Source: Dinghuibacter silviterrae (GTDB taxonomy: Bacteria > Bacteroidota > Bacteroidia > Chitinophagales > Chitinophagaceae). Taken from it: a DNA stretch of 64,000 nt. This document shows, in pieces, positions 15,559 to 24,250 of the stretch. A program made the translations under genes and the position numbers. Where the stretch lies: assembly GCF_004366355.1 (NCBI RefSeq), contig NZ_SODV01000002.1, positions 1,404,768-1,468,767 on the forward strand, written 5' to 3'. The notes under the pieces were generated by a model. The model made no database searches. It was not told where the DNA came from and saw only the letters and a program-made list of their open reading frames with translations. Each line of letters begins with the position of its first letter. Position 1 is the first letter of the stretch.

Positions 15559-17457
15559 ATGAAGCAACTTTTTTTTCTGATGGGACTCCTTTTGATCGCG
15601 CGTGTTGCCCCCCCGCGCAACTACCTCTCCTCGGCCCTGGAAGCCTCCGGCCTCCACCTCACCCTGGAGCAGGTCCAAACCTGGAGGGAGGCCCGGAAGC
15701 AAAAAGTGCTGACCGCCATCAAGGCGTTGCCCGATTCTGTAAAAGCCAGCCTCACTGCGAGGGCGGACCGGTATATCGATTTTACCTGGCCCGCCCTCCC
15801 GGTGAGCCTTTACCACGAGTTTAAGACGACCGGCAACCGCACCCATTATGAGACCCGGTTGACCGAACGCCGGACCGCCCTCGCTTCCCTGGTCATCGGC
15901 GAGCTGGTGAGCGGTGATCCCAAATACATGCCCGCCATTGCCGACGGACTTTGGGCCACGCTTGAAGAAAGCACCTGGGTGTTGCCCGCCCACGTCGGGA
16001 TGCAACACATAGGTACCGACCTGCCCGACCCCGACGAAAACGTCGTCGACCTCATCGATGGAGAAACCGCGTCTTCTGTCGGCGCCATCCAGTGGCTGCT
16101 GTCCAGCGAGCTCGACCGTTTTTCCCCCGTGTTGGGTAAACGCGTCCGCTACGAGCTCACCCGCCGCGTCATCGCGCCCTACCTGGGACGGAATGACTTC
16201 TGGTGGATGGGTTTTAACAACCGCGTCCCCAACAACTGGAACCCCTGGATCAACGGCAACGTCCTCGTCGCCGAGCTCCTGACCGGTGTCCATGCCGACA
16301 CTATCAACCTCGTCCTCGACAAGGTCCTGCGCAGCACCGACAACTTCGTTAATGGGTACGGGGACGACGGTGGTTGTGACGAAGGCCCCACCTATTGGAG
16401 CGAGGCCGGGGGCAAGCTCATCCATATCCTCGAACTGGCGTCTTCAGTGTCCGGCGGGCGTCTGGATTGGTCGGGCATTCCCTTGCTGCATCGCATCGGT
16501 TCCTACATCAGCACCATGCACATCGCGGGTCCGTATGTCGTCAATTTTGCGGACGCTACGCCGCGGACGCTACCGGACCCCGTGAGCGTGTATGGCTTTG
16601 GACAATACTTTCACGACGACACGCTCCGGCATTTCGCGGCGTATCTTTTCGACTTGCGGCACCGGGCGTTGCCCACTGGCAACGTGCACGACTTTGTGTT
16701 GGGCGTGGAGACTTATGGGGCGTTGGCGTCCACCCCCGCAGAGGTAGCTGCTCCTGCACTGCGGTGGCTGCCGTCGGTGCAGGTGATGGTGGCGCGCGCC
16801 CCCGACCTCGTTTTCGCTGCCCAGGGCGGCAACAACGGCGAAAGCCACAACCACAACGACGTCGGTAACTTCATCCTGTACGCGGGCGACGCCCCCGTCA
16901 TCGTCGACGCCGGCGTCGGCACCTACACTGCCAAAACCTTTTCCAGCCAGCGGTATACGCTGTGGAACATGCAGTCCCAGTGGCACAACTGTCCCGTTAT
17001 CAACGGCGTCCAGCAAAAGGACGGCGCACAGTACAAAGCCACCGACGTACGCCTCGACGGCTCGGTCCTGCGGATGAACCTGGCCAGCGCCTATCCCGCG
17101 GAGGCGGCTGTCAAACGCTGGGACCGGACGTTTGACTTCAACCCCCGCGACAAAACCCTCCGGCTCGAAGACGACTTCGTTCTCGACGTCCGGAAGGACT
17201 CGACCTGTCTGAACTTTTTAACCCCCTGCACCGTCACCCAAAGCGGCCCCGGCCGGCTCACCTTTAGCAGCCCGTCGGGCACGCCCCTCCTCGTCTTGTC
17301 TTTTAGCGCCGCCGCCCTGTCCTGGCAAACGACCGTCAAGGACATGGACGACGCCCGTCTCCAAGACAGTTGGGGTAAAAGCCTTACCCGCGTGTCCCTG
17401 GTCCTCAAAGACCCGGGGCTAAGCGGTAAGACCGAGGTGCGGTTTTCAATGCCATGA
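15559..17457 (+). CDS. Heparinase II/III-type polysaccharide lyase
   Basis: The 632-residue protein has a putative N-terminal signal peptide (MKQLFFLMGLLLIARV). An alpha/alpha-toroid region (about 40-380) carries NNWNPWINGN (225-234) and DEGPTYW, with Tyr279 as a candidate catalytic base. It is followed by the beta-sandwich heparinase II/III domain with the family signature GESHNHNDVGNF (His430, His432). The family cleaves uronic-acid glycosidic bonds by beta-elimination. Known substrates include heparin/heparan, alginate and other uronans, and the exact polymer cannot be read from sequence. The neighbouring GH105-type hydrolase would act on the unsaturated products. The stop overlaps an ATG of the next gene. 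Confidence 0.87.
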   Translation: MKQLFFLMGLLLIARVAPPRNYLSSALEASGLHLTLEQVQTWREARKQKVLTAIKALPDSVKASLTARADRYIDFTWPALPVSLYHEFKTTGNRTHYETRLTERRTALASLVIGELVSGDPKYMPAIADGLWATLEESTWVLPAHVGMQHIGTDLPDPDENVVDLIDGETASSVGAIQWLLSSELDRFSPVLGKRVRYELTRRVIAPYLGRNDFWWMGFNNRVPNNWNPWINGNVLVAELLTGVHADTINLVLDKVLRSTDNFVNGYGDDGGCDEGPTYWSEAGGKLIHILELASSVSGGRLDWSGIPLLHRIGSYISTMHIAGPYVVNFADATPRTLPDPVSVYGFGQYFHDDTLRHFAAYLFDLRHRALPTGNVHDFVLGVETYGALASTPAEVAAPALRWLPSVQVMVARAPDLVFAAQGGNNGESHNHNDVGNFILYAGDAPVIVDAGVGTYTAKTFSSQRYTLWNMQSQWHNCPVINGVQQKDGAQYKATDVRLDGSVLRMNLASAYPAEAAVKRWDRTFDFNPRDKTLRLEDDFVLDVRKDSTCLNFLTPCTVTQSGPGRLTFSSPSGTPLLVLSFSAAALSWQTTVKDMDDARLQDSWGKSLTRVSLVLKDPGLSGKTEVRFSMP

Positions 17458-18620
17458 TACCAATGATGAAACGAATGAACCTGGCCGCACTTGTGCTGGT
17501 CCTTGGCCTGGGCGCGCCCGCGCAGCCCCATCCGGTCCCGTACCCGCACTTCCCTCCGAAGGATTCCACGCTGCGTGTCATGAACCGCGTCGCCCACTGG
17601 CAGTTGGAAGAATGGAAGGGCGAGGGAATGAAGTACCCCGCCTGGGACTGGGTAAACGCGGTGTCGTATACCGGGTTGTTCGCGTTGGGGCAGCTTTCGG
17701 GGGATACCACGTATTGGAATACCCTTCGCTGCATCGGCGATTCTTTACAATGGGAGACGGGGCCCGCCAGGACCATGGCGGATGATTATTGCATCGGGCA
17801 GACGTATGCGCAGCTTTATATCGCCACCGAGGCCCGGCCGCCAGCGGGCACCGCGTCCCGGCCGCTCCCTGCGGCTTCCATGCTCCGCCCCTTCCGGCAC
17901 CTCGCCGATTCCCTCCTGCGGCTGCCGCACAGCGAATCGCTGGAATGGAAAAACCACGTGCAACTGCGCCAGTGGGCCTGGTGCGACGCCCTTTTTATGG
18001 GCCCTCCCGGTCTGGCCTACCTGTCGACGGCTACGGGCGACCGGCGGTACCTCGACCTTGCCGACAGCCTTTGGTGGAAGACGACCGCCTATCTCTACGC
18101 CCCGGGCGATAGCCTATATTACCGCGACAGCCGCTACTTTGGTCAGCACGAAGCCAATGGACAACCGATGTTTTGGTCGCGGGGGAACGGCTGGGTGATG
18201 GCAGGTCTTGTAAGGATGCTCGCCAATATGCCGGAACGCTATCCCGACCGGCCGCGGTTTATACGACTCTACCGGGAAATGGCGGCGCGTGTGGCCGGTC
18301 TGCAACAACCCGATGGAACCTGGCATGCTTCTCTCCTGGACCCGGCCAACTTTCCGGGACCGGAAACCAGCGGTACGGGTTTATATTGTTACGCCCTCGC
18401 CTGGGGGATCAACCGCGGACTGCTCCCGGCAGCGCGTTACGCGACCGTCGTGGCGAACGCCTGGGCGGCGCTGATGCGTGCCGTCCAGCCGGACGGACGG
18501 CTGGGGTATGTACAACAGATCGGGGAAAACCCCCAACGGACGGGCGCCTCCAGTACGGAGGCCTATGGAACAGGCGCCTTTCTGCTGGCAGGAACGGAGG
18601 TGTACAAGATGGGCCGTTAA
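17454..18620 (+). CDS. GH105-type unsaturated glycuronyl/rhamnogalacturonyl hydrolase
   Basis: The 388-residue alpha/alpha-barrel enzyme has an N-terminal signal peptide (LAALVLVLGLGAPAQ). The family removes the 4,5-unsaturated uronic acid that a lyase leaves at the non-reducing end. Candidate catalytic aspartates are Asp110/Asp111 in ARTMADDYCIGQ and Asp178 in WAWCDALFMGPPG. Conserved FWSRGNGWVMAGL and QPDGTWHASLLDP follow. The first ATG overlaps the lyase stop; ATGs at 17463, 17466 and 17475 are alternative starts. It is the last gene of locus 1, and its stop codon overlaps that of the convergent GntR-type regulator. Confidence 0.88.
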   Translation: MIPMMKRMNLAALVLVLGLGAPAQPHPVPYPHFPPKDSTLRVMNRVAHWQLEEWKGEGMKYPAWDWVNAVSYTGLFALGQLSGDTTYWNTLRCIGDSLQWETGPARTMADDYCIGQTYAQLYIATEARPPAGTASRPLPAASMLRPFRHLADSLLRLPHSESLEWKNHVQLRQWAWCDALFMGPPGLAYLSTATGDRRYLDLADSLWWKTTAYLYAPGDSLYYRDSRYFGQHEANGQPMFWSRGNGWVMAGLVRMLANMPERYPDRPRFIRLYREMAARVAGLQQPDGTWHASLLDPANFPGPETSGTGLYCYALAWGINRGLLPAARYATVVANAWAALMRAVQPDGRLGYVQQIGENPQRTGASSTEAYGTGAFLLAGTEVYKMGR

Positions 18621-19642
18621 AGAGACTTGCGCAACGTCAACCGGAAGGGCAGCGCGATGTGTTCCGTGCTGCCTTCTTTGATAAGCCTCGCGGCTTCGGT
18701 GCCCATGCGATGGAAGTCGGTAGACATCGTCGTAATGCCGTTGAGGATGATCCGCTTCAGGGGCGTGTCGTTGTACGAAATCACCCCCACCGCTTCGCCC
18801 AGCGTTAGACCGGCGTCCAGGATCTTTTCCACCAGGACGACCAGGTCATCCTCCATCAGGCTGATGTAGGCCGTGCCCTCCTGTACTTTTTCCGCGTGCA
18901 GGTCGGAGACGACCTCGTTTTGGAACGCATAGTCGCGGCAGAAGTTGATAAACCCTTCCAGGATGTCGCGGGGATGGTAGGTATAGTCAGGAAAAATAAT
19001 CTTAATGGTCCGGTACTTGGACAAGGGCTCCAGGGCCTCCGTCAATGCCTGGTAGATATCCTCACGAAAGCGCTCATAGACGGCCCCGAAGACGCCCGTG
19101 ATACCGGGCGCCAGTTTGTCGAGCAGGATGAGCTGGTGTTTGGGAATGTCGTTGAGAAGGCTGGTGGCGCCTTCCCCTCCTTCCTGGAAATGCGGTATGA
19201 TGACGAAGTGTGAGTAGCCGTCCTTCTTCCGGTCCATCAGCAGCCGTTTGAAAAGCGCATAGTCGTTGTTATAGATATAGAAGTCGATCAGCGCATCTCC
19301 GCCCAGCGCCGCCGCAAAGGCGTCGTAGACGATCTTTTTGTGCGCGCTGAGTTTGTTGAATAACAGGAACACCCTGGTCTTGCCGGTAGGCGCATCCCCC
19401 GTTATAAAATAACCCTTTCCGTGGACCGAACCCACGATCCCGCTTTGCTTCAGGTGCTTGTACGCCTTTTCCACCGTATCTTTCGCCAGGTCCAGTTCGA
19501 AGCTCAGGTCGTTGATGGACGGAAGCGCGTCCCCCCGCAGCAGGTGACCCTGCTCCACGCCCTTCAGGATGGAGTCCGCCACCTGCAGGTATTTGGGCGT
19601 GACCGAAAGTTCGTTGACGCTGATCAGCCGGTAAATATTCAT
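18617..19642 (-). CDS. GntR-type regulator with sugar-binding sensor domain (rhamnose locus)
   Basis: This 341-residue regulator has an N-terminal GntR winged helix (about 10-80: YLQVADSILKGVEQGHLLRGDALPS, then AKDTVEKAYKHLKQSG and GKGYFI). It is fused to a periplasmic-binding-protein-like effector domain (about 90-335), as in LacI-family sensors and in the Bacteroides fucose regulator type. Divergence from the rhamnose permease gene suggests it controls that operon in response to L-rhamnose or a derivative. Its -7 box sits so close to the ATG that the mRNA may be leaderless. The 3' end overlaps the stop of the GH105-type gene. Confidence 0.9.
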   Translation of the reverse strand: MNIYRLISVNELSVTPKYLQVADSILKGVEQGHLLRGDALPSINDLSFELDLAKDTVEKAYKHLKQSGIVGSVHGKGYFITGDAPTGKTRVFLLFNKLSAHKKIVYDAFAAALGGDALIDFYIYNNDYALFKRLLMDRKKDGYSHFVIIPHFQEGGEGATSLLNDIPKHQLILLDKLAPGITGVFGAVYERFREDIYQALTEALEPLSKYRTIKIIFPDYTYHPRDILEGFINFCRDYAFQNEVVSDLHAEKVQEGTAYISLMEDDLVVLVEKILDAGLTLGEAVGVISYNDTPLKRIILNGITTMSTDFHRMGTEAARLIKEGSTEHIALPFRLTLRKSL

Positions 19643-19647
19643 TTGGG

Positions 19648-19655
19648 CAAATATA
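19648..19655 (-). promoter_or_regulatory. -7 box TATATTTG for GntR-type regulator
   Basis: This is a perfect TAnnTTTG match on the minus strand. Only five bases separate it from the ATG at 19642, so transcription should start at or next to the start codon. A repeated ACAG/GGACAG pattern just upstream (19657-19673) could be an operator, but it is not a clean palindrome. Confidence 0.6.
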
Positions 19656-19695
19656 CGACAGGACAGTACAGGAGAGTTAACCGGCGGCCCCCTCT

Positions 19696-19703
19696 TATCT
19701 TTA
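19696..19703 (+). promoter_or_regulatory. Candidate -7 box TATCTTTA for the rhamnose operon
   Basis: It matches TAnnTTTG except for the final base and lies 16 bases before the rhaT ATG. No TTG at the usual -33 spacing is evident. The 77-base gap between the divergent genes must hold both promoters and any operator. Confidence 0.45.
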
Positions 19704-19719
19704 CCGCCATCTAACGATT

Positions 19720-20775
19720 ATGCAAGTCATCGCAGGTATTTTTTTCCACTTTATAGGCGGGTTCGCCTCCGGTAGTTTCTATATGCCGTACAAAAAGGTG
19801 CGGGGTTGGCACTGGGAAAATTATTGGATCATCGGGGGGCTTTTCTCCTGGCTGATCGTCCCGCCCCTCGCGGCCTGGCTGACGGTTCCGGGTTTTGCCG
19901 ACATCATCCGGAATACCCCGGCGGAAACCATCCGGTATACGATGCTCTTTGGGGTTTTGTGGGGCGTAGGGGGGCTCACGTATGGATTGGGCGTCCGTTA
20001 CCTGGGCATGTCCCTCGGCAACTCCGTGGTGCTGGGTTTTTGCTCGGCCTTTGGCGCCCTGGTGCCGTCGATCTATTATAACTTTTTTCCCGCTGACGGT
20101 AAGACGACCTTCAACGACCTGCTGACCACTTCCTGGGGCCGGGTTGTTCTTGCAGGTGTCCTGGTTTGTCTGCTGGGGATCTATATCTGCGGACGGGCGG
20201 GCATGCGCAAGGAACGTGAGCTGCCTGAGGAAGAAAAGAAGAAAAGCGTCTCCGAATTCAGTCTCGTCAAAGGGCTGGTGGTGGCCGTGATCAGCGGCAT
20301 CCTGAGCGCCTGTTTCAACTTCGGGATCGAGGCCGGCAAACCGATGGCGGAAGCCGCTGTAAAAGCCGGGTTCAACCCGCTCTACCAGAACAACGTCATT
20401 TACATCACCCTCCTGTGGGGTGGGTTGGCGACCAACGGGATCTGGTGTTTGATCCTCAACCTGCGCAACCGTTCCTTTGGGGACTATACCGACAAGCGCA
20501 CACCCTTGTTAAAGAACTACCTGTTCTCCGCCCTCGCGGGTACGACCTGGTTCCTCCAGTTCTTTTTCTATGGCATGGGCGAGAGCAAGCTGGGGAATGG
20601 AGCCAGTTCGTGGATATTGCACATGGCGTTTATCATCCTCGTGGCGAATGCCTGGGGGCTGGCGCTGAAGGAATGGAAGGGGGTGAGCCGGCGCACCAAG
20701 ACGACGATCGCGTTGGGCATTGGAGCGATCCTCCTGTCGGTGGTGATCGTCGGAGTTGGGAATGCACTCAAATAA
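19720..20775 (+). CDS. rhaT: L-rhamnose/proton symporter RhaT
   Basis: This 351-residue inner membrane permease has about ten hydrophobic helices. It opens with the characteristic RhaT segment GIFFHFIGGFASGSFYMPYKKVRGWHWENYW and has a cytoplasmic charged loop MRKERELPEEEKKKS in the middle. Its length matches the family. It imports L-rhamnose with protons. It is the first gene of the plus-strand catabolic operon and divergent from the GntR-type regulator. The next coding region starts eight bases after its stop. Confidence 0.93.
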   Translation: MQVIAGIFFHFIGGFASGSFYMPYKKVRGWHWENYWIIGGLFSWLIVPPLAAWLTVPGFADIIRNTPAETIRYTMLFGVLWGVGGLTYGLGVRYLGMSLGNSVVLGFCSAFGALVPSIYYNFFPADGKTTFNDLLTTSWGRVVLAGVLVCLLGIYICGRAGMRKERELPEEEKKKSVSEFSLVKGLVVAVISGILSACFNFGIEAGKPMAEAAVKAGFNPLYQNNVIYITLLWGGLATNGIWCLILNLRNRSFGDYTDKRTPLLKNYLFSALAGTTWFLQFFFYGMGESKLGNGASSWILHMAFIILVANAWGLALKEWKGVSRRTKTTIALGIGAILLSVVIVGVGNALK

Positions 20776-20782
20776 AAATATT

Positions 20783-22879
20783 ATGAATTTCAAGCACGTA
20801 TCGTATCTGTGGGATGAGGCCGAAGCCGCCAAACTGAAAGGCGACGAGGTAGCCCTGTTGGTGTACCGCTCCAACCTTTTGGGCGCGGACCTGAGGCTGA
20901 CCAATTATGGGGGTGGAAACACCTCCGCCAAAGTCATATCCAAAGACCCCCTGACGGGGAAAGAAGTTGAGGTCATGTGGGTAAAAGGCAGCGGAGGCGA
21001 CCTGGGCACCATGAAGCGGAGCGGTCTGGCCGCCCTTTATGTAGACCGCCTGCGCAGCCTGATCAACGTCTATGAGGGGGTGGCCAAAGAGGACAAGATG
21101 GTAGAACTGTTCAATCATTGTATCTACGACCTGGCTTCGAAGGCGCCCTCCATCGACACCCCTCTTCATGGGTTCCTGCCTTTCAAACACATCGACCACC
21201 TTCACCCCGACGCCGCCATCGCCATCGCGGCGGCCAAAGACGGCAAACGCATCACCAGGGAACTTTTTGGCGGGACCATTGGTTGGGTGGAATGGCAACG
21301 GCCCGGTTTCGACCTGGGGTTGAAGCTGAAGGCCTGTCTCGACGAAAACCCGGGCATCCGGGGGATCATGCTAGGTTCTCACGGTTTGTTTACCTGGGGG
21401 GACACGGCGTATGAGAGCTATTACAACACCCTGGAGGTGATCGAATGCTGCGCGCAATACATTGAAGACAACCTAGGCAAGAAGGGGCCGGTTTTCGGTG
21501 GGGCGCGCATGACATCCCTCGATAGGGAAGCCCGGCTTCGCCAGGCCTCGGCCCTGGCACCAGTGCTCCGCGGGCTTTGCTCTTCCAGGACGGGCATGGT
21601 GGGTCACTTTACCGACGACGAACGCGTGCTGGAATTTATCAACTCCCATGACCTCGCCCGCCTGGCGCCCATGGGGACGAGTTGTCCGGACCATTTTTTG
21701 CGGACAAAAATATCCCCGTTGGTCCTGGGCCTTGCCCCGGATGCGGACCTGGCCGATGTAAAGACCGCGCTCGAACCTGCCTGGGAAGCGTACAGGAAAA
21801 TGTATGCAGACTATTACAATACCTGCAAACATCCCGACAGCCCGGCCATGCGCGACGCCAATCCCGTCATCATTCTTTACCCGGGGGTGGGCATGTTTGC
21901 TTTTGCGGCCAATAAACAAACCGCCCGTGTCGCCGCCGAGTTTTATACAAACGCCATCAATGTGATGAAGGGGGCGGAGGCGATCAGTGCATATACTTCC
22001 CTGCCCCGGCAGGAGGCTTTTAATATCGAATACTGGCTCCTCGAAGAGGCCAAGCTCCAGCGCATGCCCAAACCCAAACCCCTGAGCGGGCGCGTGGCCC
22101 TCGTAACCGGCAGCGCCGGGGGGATCGGGAAGGCCATCGCCCGGAAATTTATCGAGGAGGGGGCGTGCGTGCTCATCAACGATAACGATGCGGCGCGGCT
22201 GTCTGGTGCCACCGAATCGTTCATGAGCCAGTTTGGCCGGGACGCCTTTGCCGCGGAGGTGCTGGACGTAACGGCGGCGGATACCATCCAACGCGCCTTT
22301 GCTGCCGCCGCGCTGGCCTTCGGGGGCGTGGACATCGTCGTCAACTGCGCGGGTTTGTCTATATCCAAACCCCTCGAAGAACATACCGAAAACGACTGGG
22401 ACCTCCTGTACGACGTATTGGTCAAGGGCCAGTTCCTCGTCACGCAGGCGGGGGTACGGGTCATGCGCCAGCAGGGTTTTGGGGGCGACGTCCTGAACAT
22501 CGTCTCCAAAAATGCCCTGGTCAGCGGTCCGAACAACGCCGGCTACGGTTCGGCCAAAGCCGCCCAGCTCCACCTAAGCCGGCTCAACGCCGCCGAGCTG
22601 GGGAAGGACCATATTCGCGTCAATACCGTCAACCCCGACGCCGTCATCACCGACAGTAAAATTTGGGAAGGCGCCTGGGCCGAAGGCCGCGCCAAGGCTT
22701 ATGGGGTTACGGTGGCCGAACTTCCCGCCTACTATGCCAAACGGACCCTTCTGAACGAAATCATCAACCCGGACGACATCGCCAATGCCTGTTTCGTTTT
22801 TGTGGGCGGTCTTTTGGACAAATCGACCGGAAACGTGCTGAATGTGGACGGTGGCGTAGCCATGGCATTTGTTCGTTAA
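20783..22879 (+). CDS. Bifunctional rhamnulose-1-phosphate aldolase / short-chain dehydrogenase
   Basis: The 698-residue fusion has a class II aldolase domain in the first 420 residues (NYGGGNTSAK, the metal-binding HGFLPFKHIDHLHPDA and MLGSHGLFTWG). A short-chain dehydrogenase follows (TGSAGGIGKAIA, NCAGLS, YGSAKAA). This architecture is known from bacterial rhamnose loci, often called RhaEW. There the aldolase splits L-rhamnulose-1-phosphate into dihydroxyacetone phosphate and L-lactaldehyde, and the dehydrogenase half oxidises lactaldehyde to lactate. I chose the ATG at 20783; an ATG at 20762 and the upstream TTG-like extension would overlap rhaT. The isomerase gene follows after five bases. 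Confidence 0.92.
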   Translation: MNFKHVSYLWDEAEAAKLKGDEVALLVYRSNLLGADLRLTNYGGGNTSAKVISKDPLTGKEVEVMWVKGSGGDLGTMKRSGLAALYVDRLRSLINVYEGVAKEDKMVELFNHCIYDLASKAPSIDTPLHGFLPFKHIDHLHPDAAIAIAAAKDGKRITRELFGGTIGWVEWQRPGFDLGLKLKACLDENPGIRGIMLGSHGLFTWGDTAYESYYNTLEVIECCAQYIEDNLGKKGPVFGGARMTSLDREARLRQASALAPVLRGLCSSRTGMVGHFTDDERVLEFINSHDLARLAPMGTSCPDHFLRTKISPLVLGLAPDADLADVKTALEPAWEAYRKMYADYYNTCKHPDSPAMRDANPVIILYPGVGMFAFAANKQTARVAAEFYTNAINVMKGAEAISAYTSLPRQEAFNIEYWLLEEAKLQRMPKPKPLSGRVALVTGSAGGIGKAIARKFIEEGACVLINDNDAARLSGATESFMSQFGRDAFAAEVLDVTAADTIQRAFAAAALAFGGVDIVVNCAGLSISKPLEEHTENDWDLLYDVLVKGQFLVTQAGVRVMRQQGFGGDVLNIVSKNALVSGPNNAGYGSAKAAQLHLSRLNAAELGKDHIRVNTVNPDAVITDSKIWEGAWAEGRAKAYGVTVAELPAYYAKRTLLNEIINPDDIANACFVFVGGLLDKSTGNVLNVDGGVAMAFVR

Positions 22880-22884
22880 ATTCG

Positions 22885-24177
22885 ATGCTTCAAACCCTTT
22901 CCATGCACATTTCCCGGACAACGATTGCCGAGCACAACGACCAACGCATGTTCGCCCATGAGCGCCGGTTTAACCACCTGGCGTCCGAAACGCCCCAGGC
23001 TTTATCGGTGCTCCCCCTCCTGGAAGCCTTCCAGGTCGCCATTCCCTCCTGGGCCCTGGGGGCCGGTGGGACCCGTTTCGGCCGTTTCGGCCTCGGTGGG
23101 GAACCCCGTAACCTCGAAGAAAAGATCGCCGACGTGGGGCTTCTTCACGCCCTCAACCGGTCCAGTGGCGCCATTTCCCTGCACATCCCCTGGGACATCC
23201 CGGAGGACGCGGAACGGATCAAGGCCCTGGCTACGCGCTACGGGCTGGTCTTTGATGCCATGAACTCCAACACCTTCCAGGATCAGCCGGGGCAACCCCT
23301 GAGTTATAAATACGGTTCCCTTCAACACGTCGACAAGGCGGTGCGAAAACAGGCAATCGACCACAACATCGAAGTCATCCGATATGGCGAAGTGCTGGGG
23401 TCCAAGTCCTTGACCGTCTGGTTGGCCGACGGTTCCTGTTTCCCCGGTCAGCTCAACTTCCGGGAAGCGTTCCAGCGGACCCTGGAAAGCCTGCACGAGA
23501 TTTACGCGGCGCTCCCCGCCGATTGGAAGCTTTTCCTCGAATACAAGGCTTTCGAACCCAATTTTTATTCCACCACTGTCGCCGACTGGGGACAGTCCTT
23601 GCTCGCCGTGAGCAAGCTCGGACCCCAGGCGTATACCCTCGTCGACCTGGGACACCACCTCCAGGGCGCCAACATTGAACAGATCGTGGCCCTTTTGCTC
23701 ATGGAGGGAAAGCTGGGCGGTTTCCACTTCAACGACTCCAAGTACGGAGATGACGACCTGACCGTGGGTAGCATCAAACCCTACCAGTTGTTCCTGATCT
23801 TTTGCGAGCTCGTCGAAGGCATGGACGCCCGCGGGATGTTGCATTCCCGGGACCTGGGCTGGATGATCGACGCTTCCCACAACGTCAAGGACCCCCTGGA
23901 AGACCTACTCCAGTCCGTGGAAGCCATTAAGATCGCTTATGCCCAGGCGCTCCTCGTCGACCGCGCCGCCCTCCGTGAGGCCCGGGCGGCCAGCGACGTG
24001 GTCAGGGCCCAGGAAGTCCTCCAGGCTGCCTACCGGACGGACGTCCGCCCGCTGGTGGCGGAGGCCCGGCTTCGCGCGGGCGGGGCCTTGGAGCCGCTCG
24101 CGTTGTATCGCGCCGGCGAGGTGCGGCGGCGGCTCACAGAGGAGCGCGGGAGCGGGGGGCGCGCCACCGGCCTCTAG
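22885..24177 (+). CDS. rhaI: L-rhamnose isomerase (RhaI type)
   Basis: This is a 430-residue TIM-barrel isomerase converting L-rhamnose to L-rhamnulose. It is of the Pseudomonas stutzeri type, which is also about 430 residues, not the E. coli RhaA type. Visible signatures are WALGAGGTRFGRFG, FDAMNSNTFQDQ, LEYKAFEPNFYSTTVADWG, LVDLGHHLQGANIEQIV and FHFNDSKYGDDDL; the Glu, His and Asp residues in these would bind the metal. The open frame extends upstream into the dehydrogenase gene, but only the ATG at 22885 fits the family start. The C-terminal 20 residues are Arg/Gly-rich and probably not conserved. Confidence 0.92.
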   Translation: MLQTLSMHISRTTIAEHNDQRMFAHERRFNHLASETPQALSVLPLLEAFQVAIPSWALGAGGTRFGRFGLGGEPRNLEEKIADVGLLHALNRSSGAISLHIPWDIPEDAERIKALATRYGLVFDAMNSNTFQDQPGQPLSYKYGSLQHVDKAVRKQAIDHNIEVIRYGEVLGSKSLTVWLADGSCFPGQLNFREAFQRTLESLHEIYAALPADWKLFLEYKAFEPNFYSTTVADWGQSLLAVSKLGPQAYTLVDLGHHLQGANIEQIVALLLMEGKLGGFHFNDSKYGDDDLTVGSIKPYQLFLIFCELVEGMDARGMLHSRDLGWMIDASHNVKDPLEDLLQSVEAIKIAYAQALLVDRAALREARAASDVVRAQEVLQAAYRTDVRPLVAEARLRAGGALEPLALYRAGEVRRRLTEERGSGGRATGL

Positions 24178-24184
24178 CGCCGCG

Positions 24185-24196
24185 GCCCGCGCGGGC
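24185..24196. repeat. 12-bp GC palindrome between isomerase and kinase genes
   Basis: GCCCGCGCGGGC lies in an extremely GC-rich 73-base gap (24178-24250), the only sizeable gap inside the rhamnose operon. No T-run follows, so it is not an obvious terminator. It could form a hairpin that tunes downstream kinase expression. Confidence 0.45.
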
Positions 24197-24250
24197 GCGC
24201 CGCCCGACCCGAAACGCGCGGGCGTGCCGCAGCCCGTGCCCGCCAAACGA

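Noticed and set aside
24178-24250. Terminator between isomerase and kinase genes
   Set aside because: The GC palindrome has no following T-run, and the kinase is needed for the same pathway, so termination there is unlikely.
23939-24250. N-terminal extension of the rhamnulokinase frame
   Set aside because: The extension overlaps the isomerase coding sequence in another frame and has no similarity to kinases; the ATG at 24251 precedes the conserved first strand.
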